This document shows, piece after piece, positions 45,807 through 55,862 of a stretch of 64,000 nucleotides of DNA. Below the pieces are notes generated by a model. The model saw only the letters and a program-made list of their open reading frames with translations, had not been told where the DNA came from and searched no databases. The position numbers and the translations under genes were made by a program. Origin of the DNA: Ostrinia nubilalis (lineage: Eukaryota; Arthropoda; Insecta; Lepidoptera; Crambidae); assembly GCF_963855985.1 (NCBI RefSeq), contig NC_087106.1:8539001-8603000 (forward strand), read 5' to 3'. The number at the start of each line of letters is the position of its first letter. The stretch's first letter is position 1.

Positions 45807-46029
45807 TGTCCACATCCGTAGATGTAAACACGGCTTAATTTCATACTGAATGTGTCTAATGTGTCTATGCCTTATTTTTATGATTAATGTTGGCAACACT
45901 AAAAAATTATATGGGCTCTTCCTCATCACACTCTCACCAACTCGTACTGGTTTTTGTAAATATTGTGTTTTTATAAATAAAAGTCAAGATTAAAGTACAA
46001 AATCTTATTATTTGTATGTTCCACGAACA
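45807..46029 (+). repeat. BEL/Pao 3' LTR
   Basis: 223 bp, TGTCC to GAACA, same length and apparently same sequence as the 5' LTR. The poly(A) signal AATAAA lies at 45,976-45,981. It is followed at once by the ATGCT duplication. Confidence 0.95.
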
Positions 46030-46034
46030 ATGCT
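46030..46034. repeat. Right target-site duplication of BEL/Pao insertion (ATGCT)
   Basis: Exact match to 39,859-39,863. Confidence 0.9.
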
Positions 46035-46360
46035 AATGGAAACTTTATTGCCAACTCTTTGGGGCCGCCCGATGAGCAGTCCTAGATTAAATTGCGTTTT
46101 TAAACGAATTTCAGGAGTCGACGAATGAAAATGGGTTACACGAGTAGTTTATAAATTAGGATAACGTTTTCTGCTGAATTACATTTCGATTATCTTTGAA
46201 GTCTAATAATAATGTTAGAACTTTGTTAGGATAATAGGATCTTTGTGACTTTTTTAATCCAAAATTAGAAAAAGGTTGATGGACAGTTATGTAGAAAGCA
46301 TCAGGCTATAATATTCTAACTTAAATTGATTACGATGATGGACTACGTTGAACAAAGCAT
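46035..46360. other. Unassigned sequence
   Basis: This is the pre-insertion continuation of the sequence left of 39,859. Nothing was recognised. Confidence 0.4.
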
Positions 46361-46447
46361 CGTTCGTTCATTCGTTTCAGCCAAATGACGTTGTACAAAG
46401 GCATCCTAAGGATTTTAACAATGAATGGTCCTGCGCTCCCGCATTGG
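46361..46447 (-). mobile_element. RTE-type LINE 3' end, GAAC-tail subfamily
   Basis: CGTTCGTTCATTCGTTTCAG, CCAAATGACGTTGTACAAAG (deleted inside) and AATGGTCCTGCGCTCCCGC. Short and degraded. Confidence 0.65.
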
Positions 46448-47021
46448 GTAATGTTATAGGAATCTTTGTGCAATTCAGTAAATAAATAAACCATGTCACG
46501 GGTAGTTAATCAATTTATCAGCAAACACTTCAGAAGATCCTTTGAGCCACAGAACCTTTGATAAAAAAGATTTATAAACCTATTTAAAATCTAAGAACAT
46601 TTTAAAAAGGTTTACACATCTTTTAGCGAGAACGAATGAAAAAATAAACTTGTATGTAGGTACAATGTACATAAATGTTTTCTAAATTTTCTCGGGGAGT
46701 ACTCGACAAATATTTGTTACACAGAGTAAGCATTCTTCAAAATACAATATCTAAAAAAGCAACGCAAATAACTCCATTCTAATAACGCTCAGTAAGCGTT
46801 CGCTCAAATAACCAATTTCTTCGGAAAAATCAGCTAACATTCGCTGTCGTAACTAATAAGTGAAATCTTTTAAGGCTTTTACATAAAGCGACTTTTTGAC
46901 GCCACGATCACATGTAAAGAAAGTTTTCACTGTCAATCAAAATCGAGATCTAAACCTTTGTCTGTCTTTGCATTGAAGGGAGGTCGAACCCTAATGAGAT
47001 CTTCGAACCCCTCCTATGTTC
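46448..47021. other. Unassigned AT-rich sequence
   Basis: Nothing was recognised. Confidence 0.4.
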
Positions 47022-47137
47022 TTCTGATTCATTTCTTTGCGGGTCCAGTGACAGTTTAACTTTCCCCCGGGACTTTGACCTGCACTGGTTGGGTTTTTAT
47101 TGGCGGTCAAGCTGTAGATCCTGGCTACACAGGAGTG
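47022..47137 (+). repeat. Dispersed repeat, GGTCCAGTGACAGTTTAACT family
   Basis: GGGTCCAGTGACAGTTTAAC, CTTTCCCCCGGGACTTTGAC, GGCGGTCAAGCTGTAGATCC and GGCTACACAGGAGTG. This is the best-preserved of four copies. Confidence 0.65.
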
Positions 47138-47768
47138 TTTTGACTGCTTCTGACTGATCTATATCGATCTTGGTGTTGATACAATAGATAGACAGTTTTT
47201 TTTTTGCAGACTAGCTAGACCCGAAATTCTACTTTTATACGGTTTGTTTTAAATTTTAATGTACTCTTGATAATGAGCTCTCGAGAGTTTCAGGAGGAAT
47301 TCAAGTCAAATGGTTTTTGCAGTTAAAAATCAGTTTTTAAAATAGTTAAAGTCGCTGTCTTATGTTCATGATGATACAAAAATTAACAAATAATTCTGTC
47401 TCACGTGTACAAGAAGCAACACAATCAAGGAAATTTTATTGTTAGGAAAACAAACAGCATTCTACAACACACATAGAGTTACCAATTAAACTTCACATTT
47501 AAAAATTAAGGTTCTTATTTAAAAATTGATCGAAAAAAATCGCTGTATGTAAATGTATTAAACCAACCGGGTAAAATCGTCCCGGGGGATTGTTTTGAGC
47601 GGATCGCGCCATCTGACGGCTTGAAGATTGCTTATGACGTGCCCTATCGCTTTTAATAAAGCTGTGCTTTTAGACACGGCCGTAAGTTACAAGCAAAAAA
47701 TGCAGATGAAGGCACAAACTATAAAGGTTTGCTACAAAATCATCCTTATTACCATTGCAAGATGGGAT
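47138..47768. other. Unassigned sequence
   Basis: A CG-containing patch at 47,565-47,625 shows no motif. No gene was seen. Confidence 0.4.
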
Positions 47769-48109
47769 TATTCACCAACTGGACGCAAGAGACTGGACAC
47801 ACGTGTGTCCAGTTGGTGAAACTCAAAATTAATCACTGCACACACTTAACATGAATTAAATCACTTAAAATATGCAGGATAGCTTATGATTTGGATGGGA
47901 AACTTGGGACTTTAGGGATAATAAAAACTGTCAAAGTGAGAATTCTGTGACAAATGTATTGACAAATAATAGAAAAACAAATAAATACAAAACCATAAAT
48001 ATTAACTTAAACTAAATTTTTTGCGTGCCGAGATACGAGTATTTAACTAATTTTGAGTTTCACCAACTGGACGCATATGTGTCCAGTCTCTTGTGTCGAG
48101 TTGGTGAAT
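47769..48109. mobile_element. MITE whose inverted ends are themselves palindromic
   Basis: The ends, about 60 bp each (47,769-47,830 and 48,049-48,109), are inverted copies. Each contains TTCACCAACTGGACGC facing GTCCAGTTGGTGAA, so each folds alone as well as with its partner. The AT-rich core of about 220 bp is non-coding. The target duplication was not resolved. Confidence 0.75.
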
Positions 48110-48683
48110 AGCCCGCAAGATGTAACAGTAACCAAGATGTGATATCTGATCTGGGTCAGACAGAAGTCTCTCAAATGTCTCAAATGTCATCAATAAAACA
48201 CCGTTTGCCCGAGGCAAGGCCTAATTGCCCATCGCACGCTCCCATAGAGGCTTTAAGCTACAAAACCTCCAAATATATTCACCAGACAATGTACATGTCC
48301 AATGCGACCCTTACCCAGAATTCACCTGACAAAACGCCTACAAGGCACACGTTTGATTATTCAACAAACATTTGTACCAACTCCGCAGAGTCAACCCTCA
48401 ATCGCGAGGGTCAAAAGGGGCCTCCGGCTAAATTGGCCAATTCATTGGTTGAATGGCAAAATCAGGACACCACACCAACATTATTATTTATTTACGGGGA
48501 CACGCCAATCGAATTACTTGTACAGTCGGGCACATGTTGAAAGAACTGAATCATCTGTTTAATTTCTTTTTTTTTTCTGTAATAAGATTAATTGATTTGG
48601 GCTGAAGCTAGAAGTAATCTAGTTTTTCTAAGATCTAACCTGTTTGCCCTTGCTCTATACATGAGTGAATTCATCTAATAATA
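48110..48683. other. Unassigned, less AT-rich block with a 133-codon ORF
   Basis: 48,139-48,540 (+) is open for 133 codons and richer in G+C than its flanks. The translation is polar, has no domain I recognise, and overlaps an 86-codon ORF in another frame. It could be a decayed coding fragment, or chance. Confidence 0.3.
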
Positions 48684-50187
48684 GACTAAGAGCTAGTGAA
48701 CGCCAGACCTACGTTATTTTATAAAGGCTGAAAGTTTGTCAGCGCATGCTCCCAACATAGCTAAGAACCATGGCCAAACATGAAGTTTGGGTCATGGTGG
48801 CTTTGGCAGACAGACGGTACTAAAGGTGTGTAAAATACCAACTTAATTACGTCAAAGTATAAAGGCTGATTTTTTGATATTTCCTTCAAAATGTTATTAG
48901 AAATGACGTCATTAATTGACAGACACCTACCATGAAATTTGTTAGTACTAAGGTTGAATTATCAAATAATCACTGTTAAATGTGATTAATTTATCACTTT
49001 CACCGCGACTGTCGGGAATTATTCATAATAACCGGTTATTATTAATAATTTTCAATTTATCACATTAACCGTAACATATGCAATAATTTGGTATGTACCA
49101 TATGTGTCCCACTATGCGCTGTAGGGTTAATGGAAGGTACAACTTCTTAACGCTTAGGAGTTGTAGGATAATTCACGTCATGCTCCCCGGCGGAACTACT
49201 TTTGATTTAACTAGTCTAGTGTAAGTTTCTAAAATAAATCTTCGATATGTCTATAAAATTCTAGTCCTATTTTAAAAAAAAATATGTCACAGGTTTCGCC
49301 GTATTTTGTTATTGAAAGTGGTTGCGCTGCAGAGTATCCTTCCAGCGAAACCATCACGATATATCTATTACTATGCATAGTATAATCAAATTTATAATAT
49401 CAAATAATACTATAACAATTCTATATTAAATTAGGACCCCCAAATCCTCACTAGAATTTATATACGCGGAAAATGTGGTGCCACAAATTTTATCTTCAAA
49501 ATAGTTGCTAAACGCCTAGAGTAAAGTTCTTAGCAACATTAGTATTAACATAGGTAATGATAATGTTGCTAAGAACTTTACTCTAGGCAACTTTCAGAGG
49601 TAATCACTTTAAAATTAGGGATTACCTAAGCCTTAAGGAGTTGTACTTACCTTCCATCATCAGCTCATCAACATGAGATAATTATTTACAGACTCAAATA
49701 CTTGAGTAACTTAAGAAAAAGTACAAAAAACAATATTTATAGTGCCTCGCGTTCGCACTTTCAGCCACCCTAAAAGCTGTCTGGCAAGGCGAAGGAACCA
49801 TCAGAAGTGTCTGGCTGATGAGGAAACTTCATCAAATGATAGTTCAAATATTTTATGTAAATATCAGCTTTTATAGTATGACGTAAGTAGGACTACATTT
49901 TCATGAACTTTAAGGTGTCTGGCTAAGGGCTGCCACCATGGTAGGTGTCTGTCAATTAATGACGTCATTTCTAATAACATTTTGAAGGAAATATCAAAAA
50001 ATCAGCCTTTATACTTTGACGTAAGTAAGTTGGTATTTTACACACCTTTAGTACCGTCTGTCTGCCAAAGCCACCATGACCCAAACTTCATGTTTGGCCA
50101 TGGTTCTTAGCTATGTTGGGAGCATGCGCTGACAAACTTTCAGCCTTTATAAAATAACGTAGGTCTGGCGTTCACTAGCTCTTAGTC
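48684..50187. mobile_element. 1.5-kb non-autonomous DNA element with terminal inverted repeats of about 250 bp
   Basis: The left arm (48,684-48,934) and right arm (49,938-50,187) are near-perfect inverted copies, starting GACTAAGAGCTAGTGAACGC and ending in its complement, with TA on each side. The arms share CAGCGCATGCTCCCAACATA and CAAAGTATAAAGGCTGATTT blocks. The 1-kb core is AT-rich and has no transposase ORF. A smaller hairpin sits inside at 49,514-49,588. TA flanks suggest a Tc1/mariner-type mobiliser (inference). Confidence 0.85.
49514..49588. repeat. Hairpin nested in the 1.5-kb element
   Basis: GCCTAGAGTAAAGTTCTTAG plus CAACATTA is inverted against TAATGTTGCTAAGAACTTTACTCTAGGC across about 20 nt. 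The stem looks perfect. Confidence 0.75.
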
Positions 50188-50344
50188 TATAAGTCTATTG
50201 CGTCTTTATTGACCTATTCTAAGCCTAGATCTTTTATTCCATCTGATTAGACAAATGGTACGAAACTTTTTTTATTACTCAAAGACGTAGTTAAACGTAA
50301 TCGAATCTACAAGGTAACTTTGTATTCTTTACAATGTACTGTTT

Positions 50345-50598
50345 ATCATCATCATCATCATCAGCTCGTTCTCATCAAATGACGTCTACTGTTGAACAAA
50401 GGCCTCCTCCAAGTCTTTCTATGATGAACGGTCCTGCGCTACCCGAATCCAGGTTCTTCCCGCGACCTTTACCAGATCGTCGGTCCACGTAGCAGAAGGC
50501 CTGCCCACGCTACGCCCAGCCCGCGTCGCCACTCGAGAACTTTTCTGCCCCAACCCAACGGCCTTCGTCTCTACGAGCTATGTGCCCGCCCACTGCCA
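50345..50598 (-). mobile_element. RTE-type LINE 3' end, ATG-tail subfamily, longer copy
   Basis: (CAT)n, then CATCAAATGACGTCTACTG, CGGTCCTGCGCTACCCGAAT, CCAGATCGTCGGTCCACGTA, GGCCTGCCCACGCTACGCCC and GTGCCCGCCCACTGCCACTT. The minus-strand reading covers the same C-terminal region as 20,941-21,302 plus the block missing there. The frame is broken. Confidence 0.8.
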
Positions 50599-50952
50599 CT
50601 TGATTTTAGCAATTCATCATCAGGTCATTTAGACTTTTCTGTATACAAAGAAAGTGGAGGATTTAGATCAAAAGCACTTTTGACCGGTTTTGACCGATAG
50701 TGAGTTTTTACTGTAACATATATTTCTCTCTTTACTATGACATTTTGATGCAGACTGTCCCTTTCTCTCGTACAGAAATAAATGAATAAATGCCATATCA
50801 CCACGCTGTATTAGATTACCGCAAGCTATGTCGTAATCAGTTTACGGGATAATGTTTTTATCGTTGGTACGTTCCTGTTTCTCAGCTATCATGTTTTTAG
50901 ACTAGCCTTTGCCCGCGGCTTCATCTGCTTTTATTTCGGTCTGTCACAGTCT
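50599..50952. other. Unassigned, Helitron-like fragment at right
   Basis: 50,907-50,935 (CTAGCCTTTGCCCGCGGCTT) resembles a minus-strand Helitron-like end. Otherwise nothing was recognised. Confidence 0.4.
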
Positions 50953-50954
50953 TA

Positions 50955-51070
50955 AGGAACCTACCTGATTTTCAAGTTTGTAGGTTTTGTTACAGTTTCT
51001 GAGATTTCGAAATGTAGAAATCTCAAAAACTGTAACAAAACCTACAAACTTGAAAAGCAGGTAGGTTCCT
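50955..51070. mobile_element. 116-bp foldback MITE, TA-flanked
   Basis: AGGAACCTACCTGATTTTCA pairs with TGAAAAGCAGGTAGGTTCCT, and the arms continue to a loop of a few bases around 51,012. TA lies on both sides. It is almost a pure hairpin. Confidence 0.8.
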
Positions 51071-52230
51071 TAGGGTGTAGACATCTGCTAAGAATTTTTA
51101 CAAAACTACAGCCCTAAGGGGGTAAAACGTGCTCCACGAGTACGAAGTCACGGGCGGCCGCTAGTATCCTAATATTTTGTACAGGGTCTCATACTATCTT
51201 TATATTAAACGCATCAAAATCGGTTTAGTAGTCGAAACGTGATTTTTGGAGATATCTCTACATTTCTACGCTTTTTAGGTATCCTCCATAGTATGAGAAA
51301 TACAGGTTACTCGGCGAAAAAACTCGGGTTTGACTCTAAAAGTTTCGCAAAGATGTTTCATTATAAACTTGCTCTTTCAGCAAATACGAGTAAAGTTTGG
51401 GAAAGGACAAAGGTTGTTTTTGTAAGATCTGAGGAGAAATGTCTAAGTACTTTCTTAGGTTCACTTTTTAACTTAATGCGAAGTCCTTTGAGCCTTATAT
51501 TATTAAGGGAGTGAGGGAGATAGAGAGAGTGAGTAACAGAAAAAATAGATGATCATTCTTATGACATGTTTACGTATCTATCTACATGCGTAGAAGATTT
51601 TCTTCATATTTTCACATTTGGTATCTTCTCCAGGTATATTCTTTTAGCATAAAGTGATTTGGGCTATAAATATTAGGAATGTCGTGTATTAGGTCTTAGG
51701 TGATTCTGGATAGCGTTTTTTCGAGCTAGAGAGATTTAGGATAGCGTGTTTTCTTCGGAATAGCATTTTTTCTGGGTAGAGTGAATCGGGGTTCCGATTT
51801 TCGAAACCAAAATCACAGTCCAATGTGGAATGCTATAGTTACACTTGTACATACTTGCAATCAGACCATCTGTTATTATTCTCATCTAATAAATAATTAA
51901 TACTAAAAACACAAATAGGGGTTCAAACAAAATGATAAAGAAGTTTTCAATTTCAGAGTCCTCATATAACCTTTATCGGAAATGTTGGCAATCGAAGTAA
52001 AACCACAATAAAATTAACCACCAACTATGTCTCTCAAGCACCATAGACCCCACCGTAAAAAAGTAACGCTCATTCAATATGTAGGTACGTATTTGCCCAT
52101 CATTACAGTTGAAACGGGACACAGCAGAAATGGGTTCAGTAAGGTAGTCCCTAGAAAAGTTGAAATTATCAGGAAATTTTTGATAGATTTGTTTGTAAAC
52201 CATTAGTTTGACATAACCAGTTTAAAAGTC
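51071..52230. other. Unassigned, with an imperfect short tandem repeat
   Basis: Near 51,150 GAAGTCACGGGCGGCCGCTA resembles a Helitron-like 3' end. 51,708-51,790 holds about three imperfect units of 35 bp around GGATAGCGTTTTTTC. A 91-codon ORF at 51,239-51,514 shows no recognised domain. Confidence 0.4.
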
Positions 52231-52430
52231 ATCTTCATCATCTCCACTGCAGGAGCATGACCTTCTCTAATTGAAGGCAAACGGAGGATTTGGCCCACAT
52301 TCCCCACAATGTCTGCCTAAAACATTTGAAAGTCATATTTACACGCAAATATGTACCATCCTAGACTGCATATCACTTAATACCAGGTGCGATTGCGGTC
52401 AAATACCTGCCTTCTTATGCATAAAAAAAA
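52231..52430. repeat. Two dispersed-repeat fragments side by side
   Basis: 52,231-52,322 (+) belongs to the CTCCACTGCAGGAGCATGACC family (also GGCAAACGGAGGATTTGGCC). 52,335-52,430 is an inverted copy of the GATGCAGTCTAGGATGG family (ACCATCCTAGACTGCATATC). Confidence 0.55.
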
Positions 52431-52910
52431 TCGAACTGCGATGAAAGAGCGACGAATAGCGAAGAACTGCGATTGAAGCGAGCAATGTTCGGTTCGCAAG
52501 CGAACATGGAAAATTTTACTCTCTATTACTTTATTTTGACAATTTTAGTCACAAATAAGTTAGTAAATAGATGTGGGACTCTCATAAAAAAGTGGGTCTA
52601 CCCACGAATACCTTACGATGAGCGAGGACTAAGCCTACTTCACCCTACCTTATTACTGTTGATACGTGAACCAAATAAATACGATGTCTCGTATTTCGAT
52701 CACGCATTCGGGCACTCCGGTTAAGTATATTATCTACTTTTATGACACTCGTAAAGATCTACCTACCCTCACTCGCTTGAAACTCCCCTATTAGACTAAG
52801 ACACTGGCTTCCAAAGTTTACACCCGTAGCCCTTAAGGTTTCTCAAACAAAATTCAAATCAATTTGCACATACATAAAGATCTTAACGACAATTAATTAA
52901 TAATTAATTG
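52431..52910. other. Unassigned sequence
   Basis: Nothing was recognised. Confidence 0.4.
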
Positions 52911-53168
52911 TCCGACGGATTAGCAAGCTAAGTGGCAATGGGCAGGGCACATAGTACGCAGAACTGACGGCCGATGGGGCAGCAAGGTTCTGGAATGGAG
53001 GCCGGGTACCGGAAAATGCAGCGTGGGACGTCCATCTACAAGGTGGACCGACGACATCATAAAGGTAGCAGGGAAGCGCTGGACGCAGACCGCTACCAAT
53101 CGATAAACATGGAAAGCATTGGGGGAGGCCCACGTCCGATGATATGGCTGAAATGATGATGATGATGA
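52911..53168 (+). mobile_element. RTE-type LINE 3' end, ATG-tail subfamily
   Basis: CCGACGGATTAGCAAGCTAA, GGGCAGGGCACATAGTACGC, CTGACGGCCGATGGGGCAGC, GGTGGACCGACGACATCATA and GGAAAGCATTGGGGGAGGCC, ending in (GAT)n. It is close to the copy at 18,511 but lacks its first 50 bp and the CAGTGGAC block. Confidence 0.8.
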
Positions 53169-53271
53169 AAGATCTTAAAATTTAGATTCAATTTCATACT
53201 ACTGATGATACTAACTTTTCACGCAATCTTTTAAGACGAGAGCGTATTATTTACCTCTATATCAACCGACA

Positions 53272-53370
53272 ACGCACTCGAATCGCCGCCAGGCCAGCGG
53301 GTGTCTATGGGCCACGGTAATCATTTACCATCAGGTGATCAGTCTGGTCGTTTGCCACCTGTCCCATAAA
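53272..53370 (-). repeat. Dispersed repeat, GGATCACCTGATGGTAAG family, inverted
   Basis: CGGGTGTCTATGGGCCACGG, TAATCATTTACCATCAGGTG and GTCGTTTGCCACCTGTC are the reverse complement of 9,165-9,300. Confidence 0.6.
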
Positions 53371-54212
53371 AAAATGTTTTTTGAAGGGATATGATGCAAA
53401 GACATTGAGAAGCGATGGACTACGCGAATTGAAGCCCTAAAAGGTACGAATGAATATTTATTTCAATCTAGAAAAGTAAAGAAAGTCAAGTAAAGACTTC
53501 GCCTTCTTTTTTTAGATTTTAAGTTAAATTTTTCAGTTCGTGATTATAAGAAAGATTGATGAAAACCAAATATAGGCGTAATGAAATTTATTTATTTAAT
53601 TCATGAGGATTATTTTCATAATTAATAAGTACATAAAACACAGAACATGAGGCGGACTTAATGCCATTCGGCGTTCTTCTCCAGTTATACATTTTACCCA
53701 AAGAGGATAGATGTAGTTTTATTATTCTGTAATACAGCACTTTTTCAGGTTCGGTACAGTTAATCAAAACTGAAAACATCGTAATGATTCCCCAACAGGC
53801 AACCTCTTATAAACATATTTCCTTAGCAGAATGTGGGGAATAAACAAAGGCATTACCTAGAGCACAGCTGAAATTGAACAACCAGTAATAGAAATAGAAA
53901 ATGAAAAACAATTCAAGGTTTCTTGAACAAGTTACATTTTTTTGCTTCGTCGTTAGAACTCATAACTTAGAAAAACTACATAATAATAATGTTTGAATGA
54001 ACGAACGAACGAATTAGTTACTATCAAGGATTTGCCACATTGGATGCTTTCTGCGGGCAGCGGCAGGTCAACGTGAACGTGAACGCAATTCGCATCATTT
54101 ATGAACCACATTGTCGGTCAGGGCAACAGTCAGCGGTCCGGGCAATACAATCTGTCAGCGGTAGTGCAAGGCGTCAGCGGCGCGGTTTGCGAACTTCGCT
54201 CGTGCCAAGTGC
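53371..54212. other. Unassigned, with a GAAC run
   Basis: GAATGAACGAACGAACGAA at 53,995-54,013 is like an RTE tail but lacks the LINE terminus. 54,050-54,210 is CG-richer, with no recognised product. Confidence 0.4.
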
Positions 54213-54265
54213 CAGCAACATAATTACGCGCGAGCGATAAGGGTAGCTTGGGGTCATTGAACAAA
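54213..54265 (+). mobile_element. Single arm of the TA-flanked foldback MITE
   Basis: CAGCAACATAATTACGCGCG, AGCGATAAGG and AGCTTGGGGTCATTG match the right arm of 14,967-15,176. The left arm is absent or unrecognisable. Confidence 0.6.
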
Positions 54266-54759
54266 GATGATTTTTCTTTTAGCTACAACAGTTGGTTCGT
54301 AAAAAATAGACTGATCTCCCTGACCTACGCCTAAGGAAAGGCTCTCTGATATATTAGTTGGTTTTATGGCGTCGTAAAGAGTGGCGCGTTATTGATGGCG
54401 CTGTTGTCGTTGCGGATCGAGGTTCGCTTCCCGAAATGGGAAACTCGATTAGTGATAGGATAATCTGTGAACAAAGGCTATTGCATCAACGTAAGGTATT
54501 AGTTACTTGATGGGAATAAGTTATGGTGGTACAGTTTATGAGGAATGACCACCCGGCGTGTACAAACGACAGTATGTCAAGGTGAATACTGTATTTTATG
54601 TCGTTGTAATAGGGTCTACTTTGCAACGAAAATGTGTAGACTGCTGTGCTGTTGACTGTACAAAATCAGTTCTATGTTATGATGTAGTTATAGTATCAAT
54701 ATTTTTTGTGTGAGCATATTTTTGTAGCAGTGGTCATTTTTGGATTGAAAAGAAAGAGC
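54266..54759. other. Unassigned, with small repeat scraps
   Basis: GAGGTTCGCTTCCCGAAATG (about 54,419) is B-box-like. GTAATAGGGTCTACTTTGCA (54,606) matches scraps at 18,205 and 21,738. No gene was seen. Confidence 0.4.
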
Positions 54760-55157
54760 ATAATACATGATCAAACGAACTTCCAAGTGAAGTTCGATCA
54801 GTATTATATGAGTCACTTTATTCGAAGATATAGTTCTAAATATTATATGTATTTTAGAATACATATGTCAGTATAACACGTAGTCCTTTTATTGCTTGAG
54901 CAACCATTCGCACACTTTTCAGATTTAACGGTATTCGATGTATCGATTAGAAAATAAAATCAATTTCTACACTGGTATCCCTAGCGCCCCGCTCCCTGCA
55001 TCGCGCCATCTTTACTTCATTCTTCAGAGTTTCTCCGGATTCGGCAAAACTTAGATGGGCAGGGAATCGGGTGGGACCCTTTTCTATATCTTCGAATAAA
55101 GTGACTCATATAATACTGATCGAACTTCACTTGGAAGTTCGTTTGATCATGTATTAT
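54760..55157. mobile_element. Miniature element built from DIRS-type termini
   Basis: Perfect 74-bp inverted ends lie at 54,760-54,833 and 55,084-55,157. The outer 48 bp of each is itself a palindrome (CGAACTTC / GAAGTTCG core). 54,812-55,024 looks identical, in inverse orientation, to the 213 bp just inside the 5' end of the neighbouring DIRS-type element (59,566-59,778). The 59 bp at 55,025-55,083 are unique. An internally deleted, trans-mobilised relative of the neighbour is the likeliest reading. It encodes nothing. Confidence 0.7.
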
Positions 55158-55235
55158 TATTTCGTCACTTTATTCGAAGATATAGTTCTAAATATTATAT
55201 GTATTTTAGAATACATATGTCAGTATAACACGTAG
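55153..55235 (-). repeat. DIRS-type 3' inverted terminal repeat
   Basis: The 83 bp from ATTATTATTTCGTCACTTTA to ATAACACGTAG are repeated in inverse orientation at 59,707-59,789 with no difference seen. The left end overlaps the miniature element by 5 bp. Confidence 0.85.
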
Positions 55236-55497
55236 ATGTTTAGAGATAAGTTTTGCCGAGTAGCAAAATATTATTAAAGATAATAATTTTGTGTATACCT
55301 TATACCGAACCCCAAAGAATTTAAATAAAATAATGTAATATGACAATAATAATTTTATTATGATTATTGTAAATGATTTTATATGTATTAACAATTCATA
55401 TTAATGCTAAATTAATAATCGTATCTTGACTAATTCGAAACAAACCAAAAAGGCAATAGTACATACCTAGTTCATTTTTAGTATGAGAACGGAACAA
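55236..55497 (-). other. DIRS-type 3' non-coding region
   Basis: AT-rich sequence between the recombinase stop and the 3' terminal repeat. I looked for an internal complementary region like that of DIRS1 and could not identify one. Confidence 0.5.
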
Positions 55498-55862
55498 CTA
55501 AGGGGACTGATCTTGTAAACAAACCGATCTAGCAAAAATTTCATTGTTTACTAGTGGTCTATCATAGAACCTAGCAAATGTCTCCGATGTTGATGTCCAA
55601 CCCGCCGTTTTCCGTATCACGTCGAGTGAGACGCCCGCGCTTTTGGCCGCAGATGTGGCGGCATGCCGCGTGCTATGCGCGTTAAATATCGCCACATCTA
55701 CTCCACTCGCCGCTAGGACTTGTTTCACCCATCGCGCGATCGTCTGACTCGTCGCTGGTCGGTACGGTGGTTTGAATGTCAGCAAAAAATTATCGTTAGC
55801 GTTAGTTCTTACTTGTTCCGTTCTAGATAAATAATCTTTGATAGCAGTTGCTGGACATTATA
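55498..55862 (-). pseudogene. Tyrosine recombinase, C-terminal catalytic half (DIRS-type)
   Basis: This frame is open from about 55,858 down to the stop at 55,498. It carries a typical linker containing TEQVRTNAN. From 55,785: HSTRHA with H37 and R40, then AGW at 61-63, then the nucleophile tyrosine Y74 in ARFYDRP. These are the box II residues of the tyrosine recombinase family, which would cut and rejoin DNA during circle integration. The N-terminal half with the first catalytic arginine lies upstream in another frame (55,823-56,518), so a one-base shift near 55,858-55,862 divides the enzyme. It could be a sequencing indel. Confidence 0.85.

Larger units (their letters stand above)
39864..46029 (+). 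mobile_element. Complete BEL/Pao LTR retrotransposon, 6,166 bp
   Basis: Order: LTR (223 bp), primer-binding site, leader, one long Gag-Pol ORF, short 3' non-coding region, purine tract, LTR. The flanking duplication ATGCT is exact. The pol order protease, RT, RNase H, integrase and the protein motifs place it in the BEL/Pao superfamily. No envelope-like ORF is present. The ORF is uninterrupted and the LTRs look identical, which points to a recent insertion that may still be competent. Activity itself cannot be shown from sequence. Confidence 0.95.

Noticed and set aside
48139..48540. 133-codon plus-strand ORF, possible host exon
   Set aside because: No recognised domain, no splice context I could defend, and a competing ORF in another frame. 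Kept only as a note in the region entry.
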